A DNA stretch of 64,000 bases, from NCBI GenBank assembly GCA_009837355.1, contig VXTR01000068.1:124001-188000 (forward strand). The letters are read 5' to 3'. The stretch is from Chloroflexota bacterium (lineage in GTDB: Bacteria > Chloroflexota > Dehalococcoidia > Lucifugimonadales > UBA3495). This document shows, piece by piece, positions 1-7,876 of this stretch (the first letter of the stretch is position 1; every line of letters begins with the position of its first letter). A model generated the notes under the pieces. That model searched no databases and had not been told where the DNA came from. It saw nothing but the letters and a program-made list of their open reading frames with translations. The translations under genes were made by a program, and so were the position numbers.

Positions 1-1
1 C

Positions 2-169
2 CACGAGGCGGTGAACCGCATCAAGACCATCGTGCCCATTTGGAAGAAGGAATGGTTTGCCGACGGCTCCCGATGGGTCGCCTGCGAAGACCACGAATTT
101 ACCGACGAAGCTGAGCGCCGGCACGCTCACGCTGGGCGGCGGCACGCGGTTGGCGCGGCGGATGATTAG
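2..169 (+). CDS. moaE: Molybdopterin synthase catalytic subunit MoaE, C-terminal part
   Basis: The window opens inside a reading frame that encodes the last 55 residues and stops with TAG at 167-169. It contains RIKTIVPIWKKEWF, the C-terminal MoaE signature with the lysines that form the active site in the family. MoaE transfers sulfur from MoaD thiocarboxylate to precursor Z to make molybdopterin in the cytosol. After the conserved core there is a His/Arg/Asp-rich tail of about 25 residues that is not part of the family core. The gene meets rimM tail to tail with 6 bases between the stops. The 5' end lies outside the window, so length and operon partners cannot be judged. Confidence 0.85.
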   Translation, partial: HEAVNRIKTIVPIWKKEWFADGSRWVACEDHEFTDEAERRHAHAGRRHAVGAADD

Positions 170-175
170 GGTCGC

Positions 176-766
176 TCAGCGTAGGCCATCCAGCAAGTGC
201 ACCAGTACCCTGCCTGATGTCAGGTCAATCTCTCTGACCACCTGCGAGATGGCGGGCAGAAGCAGTTCGCCGCCGGACTCCGACTTCACCACGTACACGT
301 CGTTGCTGCCGGTAACCAGCACCTCTTCAACCCGTCCCAGGCTCTCACCCTGGTCGCTGACCACCGTCAGCCCGACCAGTTGGTAGTGGTAATATTCCCC
401 CGGCTGCAGTTCAGACTCGGCGCCGGTGGCAGCGTACAGCCATTCGCCGGTGAACTCGCGGGCGGAGACGCCGTCGTTCAAACCTTCCAGTCCCAGGATG
501 GCGTACCCGTCAGGCAGAGGTCGGTAAGAATCAACGGTTCTTGATTCGCCGGCCAGGGTCAGCGAACTGCCGGACCGGAACCGGCTGGGATTGTCGGAAT
601 AAGGCTGAATTCTGAGGGAGCCGTCTAGCCCGTGGGCTCGAATCACGCGGCCTACTACAACACTCCCCTCGGGAGGTTTTGGGTCGTCCGTGGTGGCGGC
701 GTTGACGAATCTGGCCCGGCCACCAACTGGCCTGCGGTAACGCCGGACGCGCTGACGCTCAGACAA
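176..766 (-). CDS. rimM: Ribosome maturation factor RimM
   Basis: 196 residues. After a basic, non-conserved N-terminal stretch of about 33 residues comes the RimM N-terminal domain (VVVGRVIRAHGLDGSLRI, the G-x-I-x-x-x-H-G-x-x-G pattern), then a C-terminal PRC-barrel with GEYYHYQLVGLTV and SNDVYVV. RimM binds the 30S subunit head through uS19 and assists 16S rRNA 3'-domain maturation. The start overlaps the end of the KH gene by 8 bases, so it is translationally coupled as the third gene of an rpsP-khpA-rimM unit. In most bacteria trmD and rplS follow; here the unit ends and moaE lies opposite. The exact start is uncertain because of the long N-terminal stretch. Confidence 0.9.
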   Translation of the reverse strand: MSERQRVRRYRRPVGGRARFVNAATTDDPKPPEGSVVVGRVIRAHGLDGSLRIQPYSDNPSRFRSGSSLTLAGESRTVDSYRPLPDGYAILGLEGLNDGVSAREFTGEWLYAATGAESELQPGEYYHYQLVGLTVVSDQGESLGRVEEVLVTGSNDVYVVKSESGGELLLPAISQVVREIDLTSGRVLVHLLDGLR

Positions 767-986
767 TCTCCAGGACTGCCCGGGTGCCGTCCTTGACGGC
801 AGCGACCCTGAGTAGAACTCGCATCGCTTGGGCCACCCGGCCCTGACGCCCGATGACCTTGCCCTTGTCTTCCGGGGCTACTTCCAGGCGAATTACAATC
901 TGATCGCCTTCGTCGGACTCGGTAACCCGAACCGCTTCGGGGTTAGACGTGAGCGACTGGGCGATGAACTCAATCAGCTCTTTCAT
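759..986 (-). CDS. khpA: KH-domain RNA-binding protein KhpA
   Basis: 75 residues starting MKELIEFIAQ and ending with the single KH domain typical of KhpA (formerly YlqC); the GKVIGRQGR loop is the GxxG RNA-binding signature. The frame is open further upstream to 1091, but family length and the conserved MKELIEFI start support 986. The start lies inside rpsP (17-base overlap) and the stop overlaps rimM, so expression is coupled to both. KhpA forms a dimer with KhpB in Gram-positive bacteria and binds many RNAs; position between rpsP and rimM is the classic location. Confidence 0.9.
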   Translation of the reverse strand: MKELIEFIAQSLTSNPEAVRVTESDEGDQIVIRLEVAPEDKGKVIGRQGRVAQAMRVLLRVAAVKDGTRAVLEIV

Positions 987-1239
987 CGGCGTGTACCTTG
1001 TCGAAAATGCCGTTGAAATCGAAGATGCGGCGTACCGGATCGGATGGCTGAGCGCCCTTGCGCAGCCAATCGACTGCTCGTTGTTCATCAAGCGTTACTG
1101 CCGGCGGGTCCGCCATGGGGTCGTAGTGGCCGATGCCATCAATGTAAGCGCCGTCGCGAGGGTTGCGTTTTTCTGTGACGACGATCCGGTAGTAGGGGCG
1201 ACCTTTCTTCCCCACTCTCCGCAGGCGAATCCGTAGCAT
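970..1239 (-). CDS. rpsP: 30S ribosomal protein bS16
   Basis: 89 residues with the diagnostic start MLRIRLRRVGKKGRPYYRIV and the YIDGIGHYDP motif of bS16. It is a primary binder of 16S rRNA needed for 30S assembly. GGAG lies 7-8 bases before the ATG on the minus strand. A sigma70-type promoter sits just upstream (1278-1306). It is the first gene of rpsP-khpA-rimM, with the downstream start embedded in its 3' end. Confidence 0.97.
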   Translation of the reverse strand: MLRIRLRRVGKKGRPYYRIVVTEKRNPRDGAYIDGIGHYDPMADPPAVTLDEQRAVDWLRKGAQPSDPVRRIFDFNGIFDKVHADERAD

Positions 1240-1277
1240 TTCAACTCCGTCTGATAATTTACGATTCTGACACTATC

Positions 1278-1306
1278 AATTTAGGGTTTTGTGCCGATTT
1301 TGTCAA
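1278..1306 (-). promoter_or_regulatory. Sigma70-type promoter of rpsP
   Basis: On the minus strand a perfect TTGACA (plus positions 1301-1306) is followed after 17 bases by TAAATT (1278-1283). Predicted start is near 1271, about 30 bases before the rpsP ATG at 1239. Spacing and hexamers fit a strong housekeeping promoter. Confidence 0.65.
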
Positions 1307-1379
1307 ACGACGGATGGAATCCGGGTCAAGGTTCTCGAAATAGACTGCTTGGACAGCGCTGACCCGGACACCGGTGCAG

Positions 1380-1625
1380 ATTAAAAGGGTATCGGGCCCA
1401 GACTGGACCTTTGGCTTGCCGCCCGATGCTCCCAAAACCTTGGGGCGACGGTAGACACTGGTCTGGGCCCGACTAACGGGCTAATTACCGTGTTTGAAAA
1501 AGCGTTGACGCTAAGCGGTGCTCACCCCGTCGTGTCCAGACTGGTGCCTACCATCGCCCCAGCATGTTAAACTGTGTTCCATTAGCCATCACCTCCTTTC
1601 TCAAAGTTCCGCACTGCGGTTGGGG
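1380..1625 (-). ncRNA. Structured leader/sRNA-like transcription unit upstream of rpsP
   Basis: A minus-strand promoter at 1628-1657 would start RNA near 1621. The RNA contains an unusually perfect Shine-Dalgarno (AGAAAGGAGGTGAT, near 1588-1601), a 23-codon ORF (1511-1582), and three mutually complementary segments: 1534-1560, 1442-1468 and 1392-1403. Segment 1442-1468 can pair either with the ORF segment 1534-1560 (27 positions, five non-Watson-Crick) or, through 1461-1472, with 1392-1403 (12 bp perfect, extendable by GU). A short T run (CCCTTTTAAT) follows the second hairpin. The organisation resembles a leader-peptide attenuator. I do not recognise an RNA family; it could also be a stand-alone sRNA. 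The 459-base gap 1240-1698 holds this unit, the rpsP promoter and nothing else I can identify. Confidence 0.45.
1511..1582 (-). CDS. Possible 23-residue leader peptide
   Basis: ATG at 1580-1582 on the minus strand lies 8 bases after GGAGGT (AAAGGAGGT at plus positions 1591-1599), the strongest ribosome binding site in the window. The peptide begins MEHSLTCWGD and ends VSTA before TAG at 1511-1513. No homology is recognised. Codons 6-16 overlap the RNA segment that pairs with 1442-1468, so a translating ribosome would change the downstream fold. An alternative start at the ATG immediately after the SD (MANGTQF...) is too close to it to be efficient. Confidence 0.4.
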   Translation of the reverse strand: MEHSLTCWGDGRHQSGHDGVSTA

Positions 1626-1627
1626 CA

Positions 1628-1657
1628 AATTTATCAGGCGGTGTACTGCGTTGTCAA
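1628..1657 (-). promoter_or_regulatory. Sigma70-type promoter of the leader unit
   Basis: Minus-strand TTGACA (1652-1657), 18-base spacer, TAAATT (1628-1633). It has the same hexamers as the rpsP promoter. Predicted start near 1621, directed toward the leader ORF at 1582. Confidence 0.55.
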
Positions 1658-1698
1658 GCCATCCTCAGCACGAGTACGAAGCGCGTTCGGTAGAATCC

Positions 1699-2634
1699 AT
1701 GCCTTGGCGCGTCGTATTCATGGGCACGCCGGCTTTCGTAGTACCGACGCTGGATGCGTTGTGGGCTGACCCATCGGTCGAAGTGGTGGCCGCTTACACT
1801 CCGCCGGACCGCCGGCGGGGACGCGGCCAGGTTTTTGAGGCCACGCCTGTAAAACAGCGTGCCCTGGAGCTGGACATTCCGGTTGAGCAGCCGGCCACCT
1901 TGCGAAACTCCGACGCAGTAGGACGGCTGGCGTCATACACGCCGGACGTTATCGTGGTGGCCGCATACGGCCGGCTGCTGCCTGCGGACGCGCTGGCGAT
2001 TCCTCCCTTCGGCTGCCTGAACCTGCATCCGTCACTGCTTCCCCGGCATCGGGGGCCGTCGCCGGTGACCGGAGCGATTCTGGCCGGCGACGACGTTACG
2101 GGTATCACCATAATGCTGCTGGACGAGGGTATGGACACCGGGCCGATTGTCGCGCTGCGCCAGCGTAGGGTTGGCCCTGAGTCGGATGCGGCGCAGTTGA
2201 CCGAGACACTGTTCATTGATGGCGCTGCGCTGCTGGCGGAAACGTTGCCCAAATGGATGGATGGTTCCGTGTCGGCGGTTGAACAGGATAGCAATCTGGC
2301 AACCTATACCAGCAAACTGGAACGAGCCGACGGATTCGCGGACTGGGCGCTTTCCGCTGGGGAACTGGCTCGACGACTGCGTGCCTACACACCCTGGCCG
2401 GGGCTCCATACTCAGTGGGATGGTAAGGAAGTTAAGCTGTTGGAAGTGGAGCCGGTCCCCGGGGCGGGAGAAGTAGGAACAGTAACAACCTCGACTGGAG
2501 GAGCGCCGATTGTCGTCGGCACAGGCGAAGGACTACTCGTAGTACGACGGCTGCAACTGGAAGGGCGGCGGGTGGCTGACGCCGAAGACTTTGTGCGCGG
2601 GTATCCTCAGTTTATTGGAGCTCGTTTAGGGTGA
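1699..2634 (+). CDS. fmt: Methionyl-tRNA formyltransferase
   Basis: 311 residues, normal family length, from ATG at 1699 (MPWRVVFMGTPAF). The frame is open further upstream, but the conserved RVVFMGTP strand begins right after this ATG. Catalytic residues fall at the E. coli positions: N108 and H110 in NLHPSLLP, D146 in DEGMDTGPI. The YTPPDRRRGRG loop and the C-terminal OB-type domain (LRAYTPWPG) are present. It formylates initiator Met-tRNA using 10-formyl-THF. There is no clear Shine-Dalgarno; a weak TTGTCA (1651) / TACGAA (1675) pair could be the promoter. Confidence 0.95.
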   Translation: MPWRVVFMGTPAFVVPTLDALWADPSVEVVAAYTPPDRRRGRGQVFEATPVKQRALELDIPVEQPATLRNSDAVGRLASYTPDVIVVAAYGRLLPADALAIPPFGCLNLHPSLLPRHRGPSPVTGAILAGDDVTGITIMLLDEGMDTGPIVALRQRRVGPESDAAQLTETLFIDGAALLAETLPKWMDGSVSAVEQDSNLATYTSKLERADGFADWALSAGELARRLRAYTPWPGLHTQWDGKEVKLLEVEPVPGAGEVGTVTTSTGGAPIVVGTGEGLLVVRRLQLEGRRVADAEDFVRGYPQFIGARLG

Positions 2635-2699
2635 TGCGGAGGTAGTGTAGAATGCGTAGCATGGTTCGCGTTGAGCAGGACGAATCAGTGGAGGGAAAC

Positions 2700-3650
2700 A
2701 TGGCATTCGCAGGTGTGCCTACCGAGGCCGAAGTGCTGGAATGGTATCGGAACGAAAACAACTGGGGCCGCTGGGGTCAGCAGGACCAGCTGGGGGCGCT
2801 GAACCTGATTACCCCTGCCAAGCGGAAGCAGGCCGCGGCCTTGGTGCAGACCGGAGAAACGGTGAGTTGTGCCCGTCCCATCACCACTGATATGGCGCCG
2901 GACATAAGCCACCAGGTGCAGCGGTTCATGGTTGACAGTGGCGAAGGGCGTGATACCGACCCTCTAGAACGTCGCAACTCCCGGCGCGGCGCGGCTGAGT
3001 TCATCGGGATGGTGTTCCACGGGCAGACCATTACGCACATTGACGCCCTATCACATTACTCCTACGACGGTCTGATGTACAACGGAGCGCCGGCAGCCGT
3101 GGTTACGTCGCGGGAAGGGGCGCAGAGCCACGCCATCGACCTGACGGCTCAGGGACTGGTGAGCCGGGGCATCCTCCTGGACATTGCCAAAGTGCGCGGC
3201 GTGGACTGGCTGCCTCCGGAAGCGCCGGTGATGCCGGAGGACCTGGACGCTGCAGAGCGCGACCACGGGGTTACCGTGGAATCGGGCGACATCCTGTTGG
3301 TGCGGACGGGGAATTACCGTCGCCGCCTGGTGGAAGGACCGTTGCCGCCGACGGAGCCGAGCGTAGCGTGCCACGTGGCCTGTGCGCCCTGGTTCAAGGA
3401 GCGAGGAATCGCCATGCTGGGCACTGACACCTCCAACGACATCAGGCCCAACGAATACGAGAACATAGTCTCACCCCTGCACATCGCTTGCCTGGTTTAC
3501 CTGGGCGTATGGCTGATTGACAACGCCAATCTGGAGGACGTAGTGGAAGCATCGGCACGGCACGGACGCTACGAGTTCATGCTGTCCATTGGCGCGTTGC
3601 GTCTGCGCAACGTTACCGGCAGCCCGGTGAATCCCATCGCGATTTTCTAG
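2700..3650 (+). CDS. Cyclase-family metal-dependent hydrolase (kynurenine-formamidase-like)
   Basis: 316 residues from ATG 2700, preceded by GGAGGG. A start at 2652, also with a GGAGGT ahead of it, would add 16 non-conserved residues. HGQTITHID at residues 107-115 matches the HxGTHxD metal motif of the cyclase superfamily (Pfam Cyclase), with later GDILLVRTGNY and a C-terminal histidine region. Members hydrolyse amides, lactones or isatin-like compounds; the substrate here is unknown. It follows fmt by a short gap and its stop overlaps the stop of htpX tail to tail (CTAG). Kynurenine formamidase itself cannot be assumed because no kynurenine genes are nearby. Confidence 0.8.
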   Translation: MAFAGVPTEAEVLEWYRNENNWGRWGQQDQLGALNLITPAKRKQAAALVQTGETVSCARPITTDMAPDISHQVQRFMVDSGEGRDTDPLERRNSRRGAAEFIGMVFHGQTITHIDALSHYSYDGLMYNGAPAAVVTSREGAQSHAIDLTAQGLVSRGILLDIAKVRGVDWLPPEAPVMPEDLDAAERDHGVTVESGDILLVRTGNYRRRLVEGPLPPTEPSVACHVACAPWFKERGIAMLGTDTSNDIRPNEYENIVSPLHIACLVYLGVWLIDNANLEDVVEASARHGRYEFMLSIGALRLRNVTGSPVNPIAIF

Positions 3651-4600
3651 AAGTTGGGCCGTTCGTTGCTGTCGGGGATCTCGTAGTTTGGGGCATCGCC
3701 GCCGGGGATGTCTAAATTAGAGCCTTCAACGGCGTCGAAGTTAGGCCGGACAGTCATCGAGCGCAGGCGACGAACGCGCTCCTCAATGGGTGGGTGCGTT
3801 GAGAAGAGGCGTGACATGGACTTCCCGCTCAGCGGGTTCACTATGAACAGATGGGAAGCGGCCTCGTTGACTTTCATGGGCCGCATTTCTGAACCCATTT
3901 CCAGCTTTTCCAATGCTCTGGCCAGGGCGTCCGGGTCGCCACAGTTGTGAGCCCCCGTCTGGTCGGCTTGGTACTCGCGGGCGCGTGAGATGGCCAGGCG
4001 GATAATGGTAGCGGCGATGGGCATCACGATGGCGATTATGAGCAGACCGATGATGTTGGTGCCACCACCTTCGTCATCGTCGCTATGCCCGCCGAAGCTG
4101 CCGAAAATAGCGGCGAACTGCGCCATAAACGCCAGCATCGAGATAGCGCCGGCGATGGTGGCGACGGTGGCCATAATCAGGGTGTCGCGATTGCCTACGT
4201 GGGCCATTTCATGTGCCATTACGCCGGCCAGTTCGTCACGGGTCAGGATGCGGCGGATGCCGGTGGTGACGGCCACGGCAGCGTTCTGTGGATTGCGTCC
4301 AGTGGCAAATGCGTTGGGCGAAGGGTCGTCGATTTCGTACACCTTGGGCATGGGCATATTGGCCAAGCGGGCCTGCTCCTCTACTAGTTCGTAGAGCTGC
4401 GGGTCGTCCTCCCGAGTGACGGGCTTGGCGTGGGCCATGCTTAGGGCGATTTTATCGCTGAACCAATAGGCCCCGAAGTTCATCGCTAGGGCAAAGAACA
4501 GGGCAATAATGATGCCAGCCTGGCCACCGATGGCGCCGCCAATCAGTAGCAGCATTCCGCTCAGCACCATCAACAGGAAGAAGGTCTTCAGAGTGTTCAT
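3647..4600 (-). CDS. htpX: Zinc metalloprotease HtpX
   Basis: 317 residues from ATG 4600, with GGAGA 8 bases upstream. The open frame runs far upstream but only as antisense of the next gene. Two N-terminal membrane segments (about 7-25 and 27-45), HEMAH zinc motif at 130-134, two more membrane segments near 146-170 and 185-205, then AREYQAD supplying the third zinc ligand. HtpX is an inner-membrane peptidase that clears misfolded membrane proteins. A hydrophilic DDDEGGG insertion lies between the third and fourth membrane segments. It is transcribed divergently from the enolase-superfamily gene. Confidence 0.93.
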   Translation of the reverse strand: MNTLKTFFLLMVLSGMLLLIGGAIGGQAGIIIALFFALAMNFGAYWFSDKIALSMAHAKPVTREDDPQLYELVEEQARLANMPMPKVYEIDDPSPNAFATGRNPQNAAVAVTTGIRRILTRDELAGVMAHEMAHVGNRDTLIMATVATIAGAISMLAFMAQFAAIFGSFGGHSDDDEGGGTNIIGLLIIAIVMPIAATIIRLAISRAREYQADQTGAHNCGDPDALARALEKLEMGSEMRPMKVNEAASHLFIVNPLSGKSMSRLFSTHPPIEERVRRLRSMTVRPNFDAVEGSNLDIPGGDAPNYEIPDSNERPNF

Positions 4601-4637
4601 AGCCGCGTCTCCAAGCAGGGCAGGATGATTAGCCGGG

Positions 4638-4675
4638 TTGCCACGTTTATTGTACCATTGCAGGTATAATTGCAA
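4638..4675. promoter_or_regulatory. Divergent promoter region htpX / enolase-superfamily gene
   Basis: On the plus strand a perfect TATAAT lies at 4665-4670, about 36 bases before the ATG at 4706; no good -35 is at optimal spacing (TTGCCA at 4638 is 21 bases away). On the minus strand TACAAT (4649-4654) has TTGCAA (4670-4675) 15 bases upstream. The two -10 elements overlap in opposite directions between the divergent genes. Confidence 0.4.
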
Positions 4676-4705
4676 CCTAATCCGGCCACCGGAGGCGACT
4701 CGACC

Positions 4706-5809
4706 ATGCGTATCACCGGCGTAGAGGCGGACATCGTTCGCATCCCATTGAGCACTCGATTCAGCGGCAGCGTTTATCAAATTGAATCGCGCTGCACCAT
4801 CGTTGTCCGCGTGCATACTGACGAGGGTTTGGTCAGCGAGGTCTATTCCGGCGACGAGCGCACCGGCTACCAGTTGCTGAAAGACCTGGTGGTAGGTCCC
4901 ATGGCGGAGGCGGTGATTGGCGAAGACCCGATGACCATAGAACGCTGCTGGCAGAAAATGTTTGCCTTGACGCCCCACGTCGGCAACAAGGCGATTGCCA
5001 TGCGTGCCATCGCCGCGATTGACATCGCGCTTTGGGACATCGCCGGTAAGGCGTTGGGCGTTCCGGTGCGCACACTGCTCGGCGGATATGCCGAGCGATC
5101 GCCGGTAGTACGGTTCGCCTACTACCTGCAGGGCCGGGATACGGCGTACATGGTAGAGGACCTGTTGCACCAGCGAGAGCGAGGCATTGGTGGCGTGAAG
5201 CTCAAGGTCGGCGGCGTAGCAGTGGCCGACGACCTGTTGCGGGTGCGGGCCATACGCGACACACTGGGCGACGACTTTATCATCGTGTGCGATGCCAACC
5301 AGGCGTGGACGCTGGATGAAGCCCTGGAGTTCGCCCAACCGGCTAAAGAGATGGGACTGGCCTGGCTGGAGGAGCCGTGCCGTTGGCAAGACGCCGACAA
5401 CGATATGCGCCAGGTGCGCCTGCGGACGGGTATTCCGGTGGCCGCCGGCCAGGGCGAGAGCAGTTCGTGGGGCGGGCAGCGACTGTTGGATACCGAGGCG
5501 GTGGACATTCTGAACATCGATGCTGCCATCTGCGGCGGCATCTCCGAGTGGCGTCGGGTGGCCGGCGCGGCCCAGATGCGCGGCGTGCGGATGGCTCACC
5601 ACGAAGAGCCTCAACTGGCGGTGCAGCTGCTGCCGGCCCACTCCCACGGCCTGTTTGTGGAGGTGTTTGAGGAGGAACGGGACCCGGTTTACTACCAGCT
5701 GAACAGCGTGCTGCCGGCGTGGGATAACGGCGAAATCATAGCGCCGACAGAGCCCGGCATGGGGTTGCACCTGGACGCTGCAGTGTTGGAGGAGTACAAG
5801 GTCTATTAG
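4706..5809 (+). CDS. Mandelate racemase/muconate lactonizing enzyme family protein
   Basis: 367 residues from ATG 4706 with GGAGG at 4691-4695. Enolase-superfamily layout: N-terminal capping domain, then a TIM barrel with K165-x-K167 (GGVKLKVGG), D197 (DANQAW), E222/E223 (LEEP), the glutamate in AGQGESS and a late histidine pair (MAHHEEP, near 298). These match the acid/base lysine, three metal ligands and catalytic His of the mandelate racemase subgroup. It probably racemises or dehydrates a hydroxy acid or sugar acid; the substrate cannot be read from sequence. It stands alone, 46 bases before the next gene. Confidence 0.88.
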   Translation: MRITGVEADIVRIPLSTRFSGSVYQIESRCTIVVRVHTDEGLVSEVYSGDERTGYQLLKDLVVGPMAEAVIGEDPMTIERCWQKMFALTPHVGNKAIAMRAIAAIDIALWDIAGKALGVPVRTLLGGYAERSPVVRFAYYLQGRDTAYMVEDLLHQRERGIGGVKLKVGGVAVADDLLRVRAIRDTLGDDFIIVCDANQAWTLDEALEFAQPAKEMGLAWLEEPCRWQDADNDMRQVRLRTGIPVAAGQGESSSWGGQRLLDTEAVDILNIDAAICGGISEWRRVAGAAQMRGVRMAHHEEPQLAVQLLPAHSHGLFVEVFEEERDPVYYQLNSVLPAWDNGEIIAPTEPGMGLHLDAAVLEEYKVY

Positions 5810-5855
5810 AGAACGAGGAGCGCGGAAACCCTACGGTTGTGTGAGGTATGAGACT

Positions 5856-6809
5856 ATGGCGGATTTAGGAAACATTGAGCGGGCTGACCTGCGGGAAGTT
5901 TGGCCTGATGAAGCGGAGGATTTCACGCCGTGGCTGGCGCAGAATCTCGATCGTCTAGGCGACGCTTTGGGGCTGGATTTGGAACTGCGGACTGCGGAGG
6001 CGGCGGTGGGTTCGTTTTCGCTGGATATCTTGGCTTACGACCGAGGAGGCGACCGCCCGGTCATTATCGAAAACCAACTGGACACTACTAATAACGACCA
6101 TCTCGGGAAGCTGTTGACGTACGCCGCGGGCTACGACGCCTACGCGGTAGTGTGGGTGACGCGAGAATTCCGCGATGAACATCGTCAGACTTTGGACTGG
6201 CTGAATCAGAGGACCGATGAAGACACACAATTCTTTGGTGTGGTGGTTGAAGCATGGAGAATAGACCAGTCTCGACCGGCGCCCCACTTCAAAGCGGTAG
6301 CCATGCCTAATGACTGGTACAAGCTCATCGGAGGGGTCAGCCACAGCGAAGGTCGCCGGAATATTAGAGGCCGGAGGAGCCGTTACCTGGCCTATTGGCC
6401 AACTTTGGGCATTGCGCTGGAAAGGTATGGCTTTTCCGGAAACTGGGCCAACCGAACGCAAAACTGGATGGTATGCAATTCGGACTTTCCGGGAGCCACG
6501 TGGAACTTCAGCTTCCAGGGGTCAAGAAAAAGCTTCTTCGTGGAACTGTACATTGCCACCGGCAACCCCGACAAGAATGATAAATGGTTCAACTATCTTC
6601 TGGAGCGAAAAGGCAGCATTGAATCGGAGTTGGCCGAGTCGTTGCACTGGGACCGGCATTTGCGGGAGAACTACCGGATTTCATCGGAGAGGCCCGGTAC
6701 CATTGACGACAATCCCGAAGAGCTCGACGGGTTGCGGTCATGGATGGTGGACCGGGCTTTGGCGTTCAAGCGCGTATTTACCCCACACCTGCAAGAGTTG
6801 TCGGAGTAG
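5856..6809 (+). CDS. DUF4268 domain protein, restriction-endonuclease-like
   Basis: 317 residues from ATG 5856 (GTG 5841 is an alternative start). Residues about 50-100 contain SLDILAYD then VIIENQL: an Asp followed 15 residues later by E-x-Q, which resembles the D...(D/E)-x-K core of PD-(D/E)XK nucleases, with the usual lysine as glutamine (D57, E72, Q74). The C-terminal half (from about residue 180) matches the DUF4268 pattern (WxNYLLERKxxIE). DUF4268 proteins are often near defence genes, but no methyltransferase or other defence gene is here. Function unproven. Confidence 0.75.
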   Translation: MADLGNIERADLREVWPDEAEDFTPWLAQNLDRLGDALGLDLELRTAEAAVGSFSLDILAYDRGGDRPVIIENQLDTTNNDHLGKLLTYAAGYDAYAVVWVTREFRDEHRQTLDWLNQRTDEDTQFFGVVVEAWRIDQSRPAPHFKAVAMPNDWYKLIGGVSHSEGRRNIRGRRSRYLAYWPTLGIALERYGFSGNWANRTQNWMVCNSDFPGATWNFSFQGSRKSFFVELYIATGNPDKNDKWFNYLLERKGSIESELAESLHWDRHLRENYRISSERPGTIDDNPEELDGLRSWMVDRALAFKRVFTPHLQELSE

Positions 6810-6814
6810 CGTGC

Positions 6815-7852
6815 ATGGCCGTTACTAAGGCGAATCAGTATGACGAAGCCCTAGCCTTGGCCCACGAGGCAGGCTGGACGGATGGTCTCCCCATCGTGCC
6901 GCCTACCGCCGAGCGTGTTCGGGAGTTTGTGGAGGAGTCGGGGCGATCGGCGCTGGAGGTGGTGGGCGAGATTCCACCACGCGGCGGGCGTGCTACGGTG
7001 GAGAAGCTGGCGGCCAACGCCGTGATGGCGGGTTGCCTGCCGGAATATTTCCCCGTGGTCGTCGCTGCTATCGAGGCGCTGCTGCTCCCCCGGTTCAACT
7101 TGGCCTCGGTGCAATGTTCGACCCACATCGCCACGCCGCTAGTGGTGGTGAACGGGCCGATTGCCGGTGAACTGAATATGAATTCCGGCGGAAACTGTTT
7201 CGGGCAAGGTAACCGGGCCAACGCCACCATTGGCCGGGCGGTCAAGTTGGCCCTCACTAACCTGGGCGGCGCGCTGCCCGGCGACGAAGACCGGGCAACC
7301 TTTGGGCATCCCGGAAAATACACCTATTGCATCTCCGAAAACGAAGCCACCAACCCCTGGCAGCCCTACCACGTTGAGCATGGATACCGGTCGGACGAAT
7401 CCGTGGTTACCGTGCATCCGGCGGAAGCGCCCCACAACCTGAACAATCACGGCGCCGACAATCCCAGAGACCTGCTGACCACTTTCGCTGTGTCCATGGC
7501 GATCCCGGGGTGCAACAACATCAACGTTATGGGCGACGTGTTGTTGGTGTTGGGGCCGGAGCATGCTGAGATTATCGCCAGCGCTGGGTGGAGCAAGAAC
7601 GACGCGCGTTCGTACCTGTACGAACTGGCGCGGCAGCCCCTGTCGCTGCTGAAGCTGGGCGGTATCCACGGACGGCACACGCATCGCAACACCCTGTGGC
7701 CACGCTGGATTGACCGCAACAATGACGACGCCATGGTGCCGGTAGTGCGCCGTCCGGAGGATATCCATATAATGGTGGCCGGCGGGCCGGGCCGTCACTC
7801 GGTGTACATTCCAGGTTGGGGTTCGCGCATTACCTCGGCGCCGGTAACCTAG
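6815..7852 (+). CDS. Conserved protein, partner of the UGSC selenoprotein
   Basis: 345 residues from ATG 6815 with GGAG 8 bases upstream (the frame is open from 6740 inside the previous gene). No catalytic domain is named with confidence. Visible features are a conserved-looking N-terminus (EAGWTDGLPIVPPT), FNLASVQCSTH near residue 100, LNMNSGGNCFGQGNRANATIGRA, and PGCNNINVMGDVLLVLG. The cysteines in SVQCST, GNCFG and PGCNN could be catalytic or metal-binding, but this is inference. It ends about 20 bases before the UGSC gene and is probably co-transcribed, suggesting the two act on the same substrate or as a redox pair. Confidence 0.6.
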   Translation: MAVTKANQYDEALALAHEAGWTDGLPIVPPTAERVREFVEESGRSALEVVGEIPPRGGRATVEKLAANAVMAGCLPEYFPVVVAAIEALLLPRFNLASVQCSTHIATPLVVVNGPIAGELNMNSGGNCFGQGNRANATIGRAVKLALTNLGGALPGDEDRATFGHPGKYTYCISENEATNPWQPYHVEHGYRSDESVVTVHPAEAPHNLNNHGADNPRDLLTTFAVSMAIPGCNNINVMGDVLLVLGPEHAEIIASAGWSKNDARSYLYELARQPLSLLKLGGIHGRHTHRNTLWPRWIDRNNDDAMVPVVRRPEDIHIMVAGGPGRHSVYIPGWGSRITSAPVT

Positions 7853-7876
7853 CTGACATTGATGAACAGGATGGAC

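Noticed and set aside
1587-1600. Match to the 16S rRNA 3' end (ATCACCTCCTTTCT)
   Set aside because: No 16S sequence precedes it; on the minus strand it is a full-length Shine-Dalgarno in front of a short ORF.
4601-5770. N-terminal extension of the htpX frame
   Set aside because: It is antisense to the enolase-superfamily gene; HtpX family length and the SD support ATG 4600.
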